NCBI GenBank assembly: GCA_944359075.1
Contig: CALVSR010000009.1
Span: 1-35,677 of the forward strand
Direction of reading: 5' to 3'
From: an uncultured Bacilli bacterium
Lineage (GTDB): Bacteria; Bacillota_I; Bacilli_A; RF39; UBA660
DNA: 35,677 nucleotides
Shown here: in pieces, positions 7,548-16,412 of the stretch
Numbering within the stretch: position 1 is the stretch's first letter
Layout of the letters: every line of letters starts with the position of its first letter
Made by a program: the position numbers and the translations under genes
Notes under the pieces: model-generated
What the model saw: the letters and a program-made list of their open reading frames with translations, nothing else
Told to the model about the DNA's origin: nothing
Database searches by the model: none

Positions 7548-8577
7548 ATTTTTGCCCGTATCCACTATATTCATCACTATTCGTATTGGATTTTGCCTCT
7601 TGATATACCATATCATAATACAGTTCTAATGTAAGTCCAGAATCAATCAAGTTCTGATAAGCAAAATTAGGATTTTCATGTCTTTTAGAATTTAAGGAAC
7701 ATTGCATTAAAAATTTTATATTTCTGGTCTCAATTCCTGAAGTTATTAAATTATTTCTAGCATTATTAGTATTGGTAAAAGCTGAGACATCTCCCATGGA
7801 AGAAAATCTTTCTAAAGCTCGATAAGTTTGTCCTTTATATCCTTGTAGATCATATCGATATATAGTATTTAAACATGCTTGTTCTAAACAAAGAACTTGA
7901 TTCCTAAACTGCTGATAACCAAAAATTAAGTCGGTTAAATAATTCATAATCAGTTCTTCAGTAGACATTTTTTTACCTTGCATGACATCTTCTACAGAAG
8001 CATCACTTAAAATACTTAAGATTTTTTCTTTACTAATGCTAGAAATAATATTTCGCACATTATAATCACGAGTAAATCCTTTTATAGAATTATCAATCAT
8101 AAGATTTCTTAAAGCAGTTCTAGTAAATTCAAAACCGTACTTCATCGCATTAGCAACAATAGCTTCTCTAAATTTAAGTTCCTCTAAGTCTTGTGTTTTA
8201 TTATTCATATCTTCATATGACTGATAAGAAGAATCCCTATTCGAATAGCTAGTAAAGTTCTGATTATTATCATACCTGGATTGCTCTTTCAATTTTCTAT
8301 CGTAAGCTACTTTATTTTTAGGACTATCAAAGGTATTGATAACATCTTTTATGATCTCAATCATTTTTAAATATTTACTTTGATACTCCAAAGGAATAAA
8401 ACTGATTTGATCTGGATGAAACAACACTTGAATTTTTCGCTTCTTAATTTGATTTTGAAGCTCCTCTAAAGTCATATTTTGATCCAATTCTAACAACTGA
8501 TAATAATCTACTAGTTCCTTAGAGTCAGAGTAACGAGATAGTATTTTAACCACTTCATTTAATCTTTCTGGATTCAT
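7546..8577 (-). CDS. J-domain protein of unknown function
   Basis: Residues about 23-95 look like a J domain: DYYQLLELD helix I, a helix II with basic residues, the signature HPD (here LFHPDQ, about 53-55) and a closing KVAYDRKL. J domains stimulate DnaK-type Hsp70 ATPases, so this is presumably a specialised co-chaperone. There is no Gly/Phe region, zinc finger or standard DnaJ C-terminal domain. After a Ser/Asn/Tyr-rich linker (about 100-125) comes a helical region of about 220 residues that I do not recognise. It starts 22 bases after polC and ends at a terminator, so it is probably the last gene of the polC operon. A clear gene, but its client is unknown. Confidence 0.75.
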   Translation of the reverse strand: MNPERLNEVVKILSRYSDSKELVDYYQLLELDQNMTLEELQNQIKKRKIQVLFHPDQISFIPLEYQSKYLKMIEIIKDVINTFDSPKNKVAYDRKLKEQSRYDNNQNFTSYSNRDSSYQSYEDMNNKTQDLEELKFREAIVANAMKYGFEFTRTALRNLMIDNSIKGFTRDYNVRNIISSISKEKILSILSDASVEDVMQGKKMSTEELIMNYLTDLIFGYQQFRNQVLCLEQACLNTIYRYDLQGYKGQTYRALERFSSMGDVSAFTNTNNARNNLITSGIETRNIKFLMQCSLNSKRHENPNFAYQNLIDSGLTLELYYDMVYQEAKSNTNSDEYSGYGQK

Positions 8578-8599
8578 ATATCTTAACCTCTTTTCCTTT

Positions 8600-11500
8600 T
8601 TAAAACAAAGTCATTTGACTAGATTCTGGTAAATCTTTTAAAATTCCCATGATTCGCATTTTATCAATCAATGTTTGAGATATTTTAGCACGTTTTTGTA
8701 AATCTTCTATACTTAAAAATTCTTTATTTTGGCGTTCTGCAACAATATTTTGTGCCACAGTATCTCCTAGTCCATCAATAGAGTTAAATGGTGGATAAAT
8801 TTCGGTATCACTTACTGCTTTCCAAACGGTAGCTTCACTTTTGTACAAATCTACATTTAAGAATTTCATACCACGTGCTGCTGCTTCTAAAGCTATTTTT
8901 AAACTTTCTAATTGACCGTTTTCTTTATTGGTTGCTTCATATCCTTTATTTTGAATATCTAGAATACGATTTTTAATTGGCGTATATCCTCCAATCATAG
9001 CTTCTACATCTACATCCGTTGCTTTGGATGAATACCAGGATGCATAAAAATATACTGGCATATGCACTTTATACCAAGCAATTCTAAAAGCACTAATGAC
9101 ATAAGCTGCAGCATGCGCTTTGGGAAACATATACTTGATTTTACGACAAGACTCAATAAACCATTCTGGAATATTGGCTTCTCTCATCGTTTCAACATAG
9201 CCTTTCCAGGTTTCTGGATCTTTGCTGGCTTTTCCTTTACGAACAAATTCCATGATTTTAAATGCTTTAATCGGTTTGACACCACGATACATTAAATAAA
9301 CCATAATATCATCACGACAGCCAATGGTTTCTTTAAATGGTACTTGAATATGACCATTTTCATCTGGTGTACATAAATCTTTGGCATTTCCAAGCCATAC
9401 ATCCGTTCCATGAGATAGTCCAGATATTTTAACTAGTTCGGCAAATGTCGTTGGTTTGGTATCTTCTACCAATTGAATAGTAAATGGTGTTCCAAACTCC
9501 GGAATACCAAGTGTTCCGGTATTACACATAATTTCTTCTTTGGTAACTCCTAATGCTCTAGTGGAAGTAAAAATACTCATGGTTTCTTTATCATCTAATG
9601 GTACTTTCATAATATCGGTACCAGACTGCAATTGAATTAGTCGTAATTGCGTTGGGTCTGAGTGTCCTAAAATATCTAGTTTTAATACACATTCTTCAAT
9701 AGAGTGATAATCAAAGTGAGTAGTTCTCCAAGGAGAGTTTGGATCTTCTGCTGGGAACTGATAAGGAGTAAAATCAAAACAATCCATGTAATCTGGGATA
9801 ACAACGATTCCACCAGGATGCTGTCCGGTTGTTCTTTTTACACCAGTGCATCCCATAGCTAAACGTTCTATCTCAGCAGTCCGCATATTGGCAATGCCAT
9901 TATCTTCTAGATACCCTTTCACAAAGCCAAAGGCCGTTTTATCAGCAACAGTTCCAATTGTTCCTGCACGATAAACGTTATCACTACCAAATAATACTTT
10001 GGTATAGGCATGCGTACTAGCTTGATTTAAATCGGAAAAGTTCAGATCAATATCGGGCACTTTATCGGCATTGAATCCTAAGAAAGTAGCAAATGGCATA
10101 TCTTGTCCATCTTTTAAAAGAGGAATATGACAGTTAGGACATTCTTTATCTGGTAAATCAAACCCTGAAGAATAGGTAGCTCCTAAGGAATTCCCTTCTT
10201 CATCTTCAAAAATACTAAGTTTACACTTACTACAACGATAATGAGCAGAAAGGGGATTGACTTCAGTAATTCCCATCATGGTCGCGACAAAACTAGAGCC
10301 AACGGATCCACGACTACCAACTAAATAACCTTCATCGTTAGAGTGTTTTACTAGTCTTTGAGCAATTAGATAAATAGGATCAAAGCCAGCTCCAATTACC
10401 CCACCTAAAGAAGCTTTTAACTTTTTCTCTAGAGTTTCTTCATCTAATTCTTCTTCGCTTGTTTTTCTTAGATAATTTCTAACTTGTTCTAATACACTTT
10501 CTTTTCCTTTTAAAATCACTTCGTGTAATTTTTTAAAAGATTCCTTTTCTAGCTTTTCTCCTTCTAAATCCAATAAATCATATTTAATAGAAGTTAAAAC
10601 AATATCTCCATACAACTCTGTTCCTAGCCTTTCCTCAATGGAATATGGAAGTGGATTTCCATACCAATCTTCTGCCTTGGTATACACTAAATCCGTTACT
10701 ACCCTAGGACAGTCTAAATAGCTTTGTTCATCATCACTTTTTACTCGTGGTGAATAAGGGGTGCCTCCTGTATCTGGAATTACTTCTACTTCTTCTACCA
10801 TATCTAATATTTGGTTTGTGTTTTCTACTACAATTTTATAAGCTAGTTCTTTATCTAAGAAAGAAAAATCATTTAACATTTCTTCTGTCGTTCTAAAGTG
10901 TTGTGATGGAATGGAAGTGATATCTTTCTTAGCTAATGGATGTCTACCACCACCTGGTACTTTTTGATTGACAATAATCTCTCGATAAATTTTGTCTTCT
11001 CTTTCAAAATGATGCACATCTCCCGTTGCTACTATTATCTTTCCAGCATCTTCCGTCGCAGTTATGATTTTCTGTAAATGATTTTGAAGTTCTTTTTCAT
11101 CCTTAAAATCGCCCATCTGTAATAAATGATCATATACTTCTGGTGGCTGAACCTCTATATAATCGTAAAAGTTAATAATATTGGTTAATTCTTCTCCTTC
11201 TTTGCTTCTGGCTTCATTAAACACTTCGGATTCGTAGCAACCACTACCTATTAGAAGTCCTTCTCTTAATTCATTTAATTTACTTCTTAAAATTCTAGGT
11301 GTTTTGTATAAATATGTAGTATTGGCAAGAGAAATGATTTTAAACAAGTTTTTAAGTCCTGTTTTATTTAACACTAAGGTATTGAAATGATAAGTTCTAC
11401 CAAATTTATGAATTTCATCTTTAGAAATCAATTTATCTAAATCACTTATGGTTTCAAATTTCTGCATTTCTAGTTTCTTTAGCATTTTACTAAATACATA

Positions 11501-13390
11501 AGCAGTTCCTTCGGCATCGTAATCTGCTCTATGATGGGCATCTTCTTCCCAAGGAACATCATATCTTTTTACCAAAGCTGATAAAGAGTGGCGAGCAAAT
11601 CCTTGATCTAAACTGCGAGATAATTCTAAGGTATCGATTACGGTGTTTTTAAAGTCACCCAAGTTATATTTTTTCATTGCCATTTCAATAAAGGAAATAT
11701 CAAATTTGGCATTGTGGGCAACCATAGGAAGATTCCCGGTCCATTCTAAAAACATTCTGGTTACTTCTTCTTCGCTTTTTTTGCCTCTTACCATGTCATC
11801 AGTAATACAAGTTAATTCTGTAATTCTATCTGGAATATGTCTTTTAGGATCGATGAGTTCATCAAAACGATCTATAATCTCACCATCTTTGATTTTTACG
11901 GCACCAATTTCAATCATTTGATCAGCACCACCGGCATTAAATCCCGTTGTTTCCGTATCAAATACTACATAAGTATTATGAATTAAATCCTCTTTGGTTG
12001 GACGAACTACAATATTTACTGCATCATCTACCAATGTCAATTCTGTTCCGTAAATTCCTTTAAATATTTTCGGATTTTTGGCTTCTACTTGTGCCTTCTC
12101 TAATTCTAGTTTTAAATGATCTTTTTCAGTTGCATCGGACTCTTCAGCCAGTGCTTTCTCCAATGCTTCTACTTTTTCTTTGGCTTTTTTACGAACTGAT
12201 TTATTATGATTTTTTATAATTCCAAAAGAAATAGGGAAAGCTTGGCAGCCATTATGATCTGTGATGGCTACTCCCCTATATCCCATCGCAATCGTACGTT
12301 CTACTAATTCACAGGTATGTTTACCAAGATCTATTTTGGTAATACCATCCATTTGACTCATCATGGTATGAGCATGAAGCTCTACTCGTTTGGTTTCACT
12401 ATGATCTTCTATTTTTTTAGTCTCTTTCTCAACTAAATTAATATCTCTGGCATTTAGTACCAATTCTTTTGAAAATTGATCATTTTTAGTATAACCACGA
12501 ATGATAAACCATTTACCATCTTTTAATGCTTTCTTTTTAATAGAAAAATCATCTTCACCACGACAAAATACTTTACAGTAGATACTATCGGAATAATCTG
12601 TAAGTTTTAAAGTAATGATTTTAAAATCGGTTTTACTCGACTCAAAGTAATCTACTCCAAATACATATCCCTCTACGGTAATAGGGTCCATTTCCCCTAC
12701 AATATTTTTAATTTGTATAGGTTTATCATGAATAGTTCTCCCTACAATGGCATTAGGATTATCCTCTTTTTTCTCTCTATGATAACCACCGCTATTACTA
12801 TTTGTATTTCCTTTATTGTAATAAACCGGTTTCTCTTCTGAAACAGTGGGTGTAATTACTGGTATTTCTTTGGTTGCTTTTTCTAAATCTTTGGTAATTG
12901 CTTCTTTGACAGCATTTTCTTTTTCGCTATTTAAAACTACTTGTAAAGGAGTATGAAAGCCATATAAATTCAACAAATAATTTAATTTAGGTAAAATTTG
13001 TAGTATCTGTTTTTCTTCTTCTTCATTACTTGCTTCTATTTTTAGCTCATCACTTACTAAATTATCATTAAAAACACTGGCAAATAATAAAATATCTTTA
13101 CATTGCTCCAAAGCGTATTGATAATAGTCTTTTAGTTTTATCGAATCCTCTACCTCAGGAATAATTTGAATATAAACTTTCTTAATGTTTTGAAAAGCAT
13201 GACAAGCAAGTTCTACCAAATGTTTATAATCATCTAAATTTAATATTTCTGGATTTGTGAGAACAAAGGTCCAGCTTCCATTTTTTTCATTTACTTTTAC
13301 TTTTTCTAAAAGCATGCTACTTAATCTTTCTCTAGTATCTGAATCCAAATGAATTTGATCAAATAATATTTGAATTTTATTTTCTTGCAT
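8600..13390 (-). CDS. polC: DNA polymerase III alpha subunit, PolC type
   Basis: The main replicative polymerase of low-GC Gram-positives, with built-in proofreading. Order: N-terminal domain (1-190), OB fold (about 215-325), PHP part 1 starting at VELHAHTMMSQMDG (about 335), DnaQ-type exonuclease from YVVFDTETTGF (about 472) through HNAKFD and HHRADYDAEG, PHP part 2 with ATGDVHHF, four-Cys zinc motif (CSKC and CPNC, about 1050-1085), palm PDIDLNFSD (about 1110), then GTVADKTA, TTGQHPGG, KAHAAAYV and a C-terminus ending MTLF. At 1596 aa it exceeds the roughly 1440 of Bacillus PolC. Part of the excess is a Lys/Glu-rich, coiled-coil-like stretch of about 45 residues (about 395-440) inserted in PHP part 1. 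All catalytic motifs look intact. Confidence 0.97.
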   Translation of the reverse strand: MQENKIQILFDQIHLDSDTRERLSSMLLEKVKVNEKNGSWTFVLTNPEILNLDDYKHLVELACHAFQNIKKVYIQIIPEVEDSIKLKDYYQYALEQCKDILLFASVFNDNLVSDELKIEASNEEEEKQILQILPKLNYLLNLYGFHTPLQVVLNSEKENAVKEAITKDLEKATKEIPVITPTVSEEKPVYYNKGNTNSNSGGYHREKKEDNPNAIVGRTIHDKPIQIKNIVGEMDPITVEGYVFGVDYFESSKTDFKIITLKLTDYSDSIYCKVFCRGEDDFSIKKKALKDGKWFIIRGYTKNDQFSKELVLNARDINLVEKETKKIEDHSETKRVELHAHTMMSQMDGITKIDLGKHTCELVERTIAMGYRGVAITDHNGCQAFPISFGIIKNHNKSVRKKAKEKVEALEKALAEESDATEKDHLKLELEKAQVEAKNPKIFKGIYGTELTLVDDAVNIVVRPTKEDLIHNTYVVFDTETTGFNAGGADQMIEIGAVKIKDGEIIDRFDELIDPKRHIPDRITELTCITDDMVRGKKSEEEVTRMFLEWTGNLPMVAHNAKFDISFIEMAMKKYNLGDFKNTVIDTLELSRSLDQGFARHSLSALVKRYDVPWEEDAHHRADYDAEGTAYVFSKMLKKLEMQKFETISDLDKLISKDEIHKFGRTYHFNTLVLNKTGLKNLFKIISLANTTYLYKTPRILRSKLNELREGLLIGSGCYESEVFNEARSKEGEELTNIINFYDYIEVQPPEVYDHLLQMGDFKDEKELQNHLQKIITATEDAGKIIVATGDVHHFEREDKIYREIIVNQKVPGGGRHPLAKKDITSIPSQHFRTTEEMLNDFSFLDKELAYKIVVENTNQILDMVEEVEVIPDTGGTPYSPRVKSDDEQSYLDCPRVVTDLVYTKAEDWYGNPLPYSIEERLGTELYGDIVLTSIKYDLLDLEGEKLEKESFKKLHEVILKGKESVLEQVRNYLRKTSEEELDEETLEKKLKASLGGVIGAGFDPIYLIAQRLVKHSNDEGYLVGSRGSVGSSFVATMMGITEVNPLSAHYRCSKCKLSIFEDEEGNSLGATYSSGFDLPDKECPNCHIPLLKDGQDMPFATFLGFNADKVPDIDLNFSDLNQASTHAYTKVLFGSDNVYRAGTIGTVADKTAFGFVKGYLEDNGIANMRTAEIERLAMGCTGVKRTTGQHPGGIVVIPDYMDCFDFTPYQFPAEDPNSPWRTTHFDYHSIEECVLKLDILGHSDPTQLRLIQLQSGTDIMKVPLDDKETMSIFTSTRALGVTKEEIMCNTGTLGIPEFGTPFTIQLVEDTKPTTFAELVKISGLSHGTDVWLGNAKDLCTPDENGHIQVPFKETIGCRDDIMVYLMYRGVKPIKAFKIMEFVRKGKASKDPETWKGYVETMREANIPEWFIESCRKIKYMFPKAHAAAYVISAFRIAWYKVHMPVYFYASWYSSKATDVDVEAMIGGYTPIKNRILDIQNKGYEATNKENGQLESLKIALEAAARGMKFLNVDLYKSEATVWKAVSDTEIYPPFNSIDGLGDTVAQNIVAERQNKEFLSIEDLQKRAKISQTLIDKMRIMGILKDLPESSQMTLF

Positions 13391-13417
13391 GTTGCTTTCC
13401 CCCTAACACTAAGTGAT

Positions 13418-13446
13418 ATTATATTTATCTTATTTTTCTATTTTAA
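13418..13446 (-). promoter_or_regulatory. Possible internal promoter for polC
   Basis: TTAAAA (13441-13446), 17 bases and TATAAT (13418-13423) lie at the end of the efflux gene, about 30 bases before the polC start. The match is moderate in AT-rich DNA. Confidence 0.4.
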
Positions 13447-14302
13447 TTGGATTTACATGAATCACAGTTAAATAAATCTCCTCTATTTTTTTAATAATTT
13501 CTTTTTCTAATTGATCAGCGATATCATGACTCTCAAAAGTCGATAAATTTCCATCTACAAAAATGGTAAAAGATATTTGATATTGATAACCAATTGGTGT
13601 CGAATTAAAATGATTGATTTTTTTTACTTCTGGATAATTTTTTATAATCTCATATACTTGTTTCTTGGTATCTTCTGAAATAGATTTATCCATTAAAACA
13701 TCGTAACTTTCTATAAAAATTTTAATAGAAGTTAGTAGAATCCACAAAGATATTAGACTACCGACCATTCCATCTACAAAGTAGATTCCTTTTAAAGAAA
13801 GAAAACATGAAATTAAATTCAAAAAAGTAATGATACAATCATTTCTATGATCTTTGGAATTGGCTTTGATTAATAAATTTTTTTGCTTTTTGGCAATCTG
13901 ATTGGTATAAAGATATAAAAAGAATTTTACTATAATCGTTACTATACATACCACAACTAACCATATGGAAAATTCATATTTGTGATTCTGAAATAATGCT
14001 AGAATAGAATCTTTAAAAATAGATAAAGATGCTATAATCATCACAATACTTATTAACATGGAATAGATATATTCAGCTTTACCATGTCCCAAATTATGAT
14101 CATCATCCGATGGTTTACTAGCTATTTTATTTCCAATAAAAGTCATCAGTGAGGATAAGATATCTCCTGCACTATTAAAGGTATCCGCTAACATAGCTTG
14201 ACTATTGGTCATCATACTTACGATTCCTTTAATGATGAGTAAAAAGATATTACCAACAATCCCTAAAATACTAGCTATTTTAACTACTTTAAACCGATTC
14301 AT
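13430..14302 (-). CDS. Cation diffusion facilitator (metal/proton antiporter)
   Basis: A CDF transporter that exports divalent cations such as zinc, manganese or iron. About six hydrophobic helices fill residues 10-200. Metal-site motifs are visible as ADTFNSAGD in helix 2 and the loop DDDHNLGHGKAEY, followed by a second Asp pair region in KDHRNDC in helix 5. The cytoplasmic C-terminal domain (about 205-290) has the usual ferredoxin-like pattern. An ATG at 14329 is in frame, but a perfect CCGGAGG is placed for the ATG at 14302, which is therefore the start. It lies 35 bases after an unknown gene and 40 bases before polC. Which metal it carries cannot be read from the sequence. Confidence 0.9.
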   Translation of the reverse strand: MNRFKVVKIASILGIVGNIFLLIIKGIVSMMTNSQAMLADTFNSAGDILSSLMTFIGNKIASKPSDDDHNLGHGKAEYIYSMLISIVMIIASLSIFKDSILALFQNHKYEFSIWLVVVCIVTIIVKFFLYLYTNQIAKKQKNLLIKANSKDHRNDCIITFLNLISCFLSLKGIYFVDGMVGSLISLWILLTSIKIFIESYDVLMDKSISEDTKKQVYEIIKNYPEVKKINHFNSTPIGYQYQISFTIFVDGNLSTFESHDIADQLEKEIIKKIEEIYLTVIHVNPIKIEK

Positions 14303-14336
14303 AATTACCTCCGGAACAAAAAATAACATAGAGATT

Positions 14337-15167
14337 TTATATAATCTCTAATTGATTAATACGCACAATTCTCTTCTGATTATGAATACAAAATTCAATA
14401 AAATCAAATAAGTTCATCTTTTTTAAACTTTGATCTACCACATAGCGATCAATTTCAAAAGGAATTCCATCTCGCATCATATATCTAGGAAAATCTTCCT
14501 TTTCACAGCCTAAATACATTAACCAATATGGATAAATCTGTCTTTTTAAAAAAGTTAAAGTTTTATCCCCTTGTAGATAACTACTAGTTTCACTTGTTCT
14601 CGTATAGAGTTCATTCTGAATGGCCAGTTCTAAAATGACATCTACAAATTCTTTATAATTTTTTCCAAAATTACCAATTTCACTTTTTATAATGTAATAA
14701 ATAATATTAGTCAGAGTAAGGGCTGGGTCATCTAAATCATGACGATTTCCCCAGCCGATTGTATTACACCCTTTTATGGATAAAGCAGAATCCATAATCG
14801 GTGCGAGAACTAAAACATGGTAATCTTCTTTTAGAGGAAATTTCAAAATTTCTTTTAAATCGTTATCTATAGCTTTCTTATATTGATCCCAAAATTTTAA
14901 TAATTCTAAGCGATGCTTTTCTGCTTGATTTTTCAATTGTGAAAAAAGATCTGTTTCCAAAACCAAATTATATAAAGTATCATCATCTGGAATAAAATTT
15001 TTAATATCTTGAAGCATCTCATTTTTATCTTTTAATAGACTATTATATTGGTTACGATATGTCTTATAAAGTCTTTGTTTAAAGGTATGAACTGCCTCAG
15101 AAAAAGAACTTCCAAATAATAAGTTCCATGTTAATAAATAATCATTCGTTGAAAAATGAAGTCTCAT
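14337..15167 (-). CDS. Conserved-looking soluble protein of unknown function
   Basis: A 276-aa protein that I do not recognise. It has no signal peptide or membrane helix. The first 110 residues are helical and charged (possible coiled coil around 40-110). The rest is mixed, with a conserved-looking GCNTIGWGNRHDLDDP (about 135-150) rich in possible metal or polar residues, but no HExxH or P-loop. The AGGTAGTGATAGG leader gives a plausible ribosome site. It is the first gene upstream of the CDF transporter and polC, about 35 bases from the transporter start, so it is probably in their operon. Codon use and strand match its neighbours, so it is a real gene. Confidence 0.7.
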   Translation of the reverse strand: MRLHFSTNDYLLTWNLLFGSSFSEAVHTFKQRLYKTYRNQYNSLLKDKNEMLQDIKNFIPDDDTLYNLVLETDLFSQLKNQAEKHRLELLKFWDQYKKAIDNDLKEILKFPLKEDYHVLVLAPIMDSALSIKGCNTIGWGNRHDLDDPALTLTNIIYYIIKSEIGNFGKNYKEFVDVILELAIQNELYTRTSETSSYLQGDKTLTFLKRQIYPYWLMYLGCEKEDFPRYMMRDGIPFEIDRYVVDQSLKKMNLFDFIEFCIHNQKRIVRINQLEII

Positions 15168-15195
15168 CCTATCACTACCTTTTCTTATTACTTAA

Positions 15196-15205
15196 AATAT
15201 ATCAC
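15196..15205 (-). promoter_or_regulatory. Extended -10 promoter for the 15167-14337 gene
   Basis: TATATT (15196-15201) preceded by TGA matches an extended -10. It lies about 30 bases before the ATG, with no clear -35. A 10-bp AT-rich inverted repeat (about 15208-15233) lies just upstream. Confidence 0.4.
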
Positions 15206-15270
15206 AAAATAGTTTGATAGAAAACTATTTTTCCTTGTTTTCATAACTTTTTCGAATAAATTTTATATGC

Positions 15271-15627
15271 TTAGAGTTTTTTGGAAACTGTTCCCATTTT
15301 GCTCATATCTATATTTCTTTCAATATAAATCATTATATTTTCTTGTCCTAAATCCAACTTTAATATATTTCGTTCACTAATATCTTATCTATTTCAGTAG
15401 AGATAATCTAATTTAGGTTCTATCTTCTTAGCAACTATTGAGTTTACTAATTCTTCTCCTAACTGAAAGTCATCATCAATGTTCAATTCAGGATAAAAAT
15501 TAGAACTTTTCTGGTAGTCCTAAAGAAACAATTGAAAACCACAACAATAGTAAAAATTAGTTGCTCTTAAACTTAATTCTTCTTGACCTCTAATAACATT
15601 ATTTTTTCTATCTTGTAATTCTTTTAG
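15271..15627 (-). pseudogene. Decayed coding remnant, family not recognised
   Basis: One minus-strand frame reads as protein-like sequence but is broken by three in-frame stops. Pieces include LKELQDRKNNVIRGQEELSL, YPELNIDDDFQLGEELVNSI and LKLDLGQENIMIYIERN, ending MGTVSKKL. It overlaps the end of the Bro-N-like remnant in another frame. It may be the tail of that gene or a separate dead gene. I cannot name the family. Confidence 0.5.
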
Positions 15628-15875
15628 CTATCCAACGATATTTCCCATCCTCAACTTTTAATTTCAATTGTCCGACTTTTTCGGACACTTCGTTTCCTTC
15701 TTCAATAAGTCTTTTTTCAAATTACTCCAATATTTTCTTAGCTACTACTTCCTGATATAATTAAAACAATATCTATTATGCTAATGTAATACTTCTCACT
15801 TTCTTTATCTCAGACTGTTCGAATCGTTTCATTATTAAAAGTTTTATTAATTAAATGCATTTTATATTCTTTCAT
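15608..15875 (-). pseudogene. Decayed Bro-N/antirepressor-like gene
   Basis: AAGGGG and ATG at 15875 survive. The frame then reads NKTFNNETIRTV, a TGA where the family often has Trp, and DKESEKYYISIIDIV. A frameshift follows to RKYWSNL and another to EKRLIEEGNEVSEKVGQLKL and EDGKYR. That order (IRTVW, then S..D.V, YWS.LKK, E....Q.KL, DGKYR) is the pattern of phage antirepressor/Bro-N domains, also found in chromosomal DNA-damage or toxin-like genes. At least one nonsense change and two frameshifts make it non-functional. It marks a small foreign scar between dnaE-nudix and the polC operon. Confidence 0.65.
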
Positions 15876-15902
15876 ATACCAAAACCCCTTATTTTTTATT
15901 AC

Positions 15903-16400
15903 TTATTTCAGTCTATGATTGGATAGGTACTCTTCCTTTATACATTTTTTTAAATACTTACAGCTTTCACTTACTAAACTAGATGTCATAATTTCTTCAT
16001 AATGAAAGAATTTATAACCAAGGCATTTGTCAGGCTCCATAATTTTGATTTCTCCACCTATGTATTTAACATAAAAAATAATAAATACCCAATTAATATC
16101 ATTCTTCTCAACATGATAAATTCCAATAGGTTCTTCAAATTCAACATTCGCTTCTGTTCCCATTTCTTCTGCCATTTCGCGAATGATAGCAGAAGTAAAA
16201 TCTGAATCATATTCTTCTACTCTACCACCAACATCTTCATATAGACCGTTCTCATCTCGTGATTTCATTCCTCTTTGCTGGAGCAAAATATTACCGAGTT
16301 CATCTACAATATGTGCAATTACTCCAATCTTACGATTAGGATATTGAAAGCTTTCTAAATCCTCTTTTTCTATTTTACGATTCATCTTATAATAATTCAT
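15903..16400 (-). CDS. Nudix hydrolase
   Basis: A 165-aa Nudix-fold protein of the NTP-pyrophosphohydrolase/IPP-isomerase-like group. The Nudix box reads GGRVEEYDSDFTSAIIREMAEEMG. The REMAEEMG half is canonical. The first half carries one extra residue and Asp in place of the usual Glu, so metal binding by the core Glu residues is expected. The segment GNILLQQRGMKSRDENGLYE resembles isopentenyl-diphosphate isomerase-type or mutator-type Nudix proteins, so the substrate is open. It starts 12 bases after the dnaE stop codon with AGGTGG upstream, so it is probably cotranscribed with dnaE. A role in nucleotide-pool cleaning beside a polymerase would make sense but is inferred. Confidence 0.85.
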   Translation of the reverse strand: MNYYKMNRKIEKEDLESFQYPNRKIGVIAHIVDELGNILLQQRGMKSRDENGLYEDVGGRVEEYDSDFTSAIIREMAEEMGTEANVEFEEPIGIYHVEKNDINWVFIIFYVKYIGGEIKIMEPDKCLGYKFFHYEEIMTSSLVSESCKYLKKCIKEEYLSNHRLK

Positions 16401-16412
16401 TTTACCACCTAC

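Noticed and set aside
9062..11921. Plus-strand frames of 77 and 92 codons inside polC
   Set aside because: They are antisense to well-conserved polymerase motifs and lack ribosome sites.
15208..15233. AT-only inverted repeat as a terminator
   Set aside because: The stem is nearly all A-T and not followed by a clean T run in either useful direction.
15810..15812. TGA at a position where the Bro-N family has Trp, suggesting TGA might code for Trp as in mycoplasmas
   Set aside because: Intact genes use TGG for Trp and TGA as a real stop (Tam41-like, prpC and thioredoxin genes). The remnant also has TAA/TAG stops and frameshifts, so it is a pseudogene.
15800..15830. GTTCGAATC resembling a tRNA T-loop
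   Set aside because: No acceptor stem, anticodon arm or CCA end fits around it, and it lies in the Bro-N-like remnant. No tRNA, rRNA, CRISPR array or insertion sequence was found in the window.
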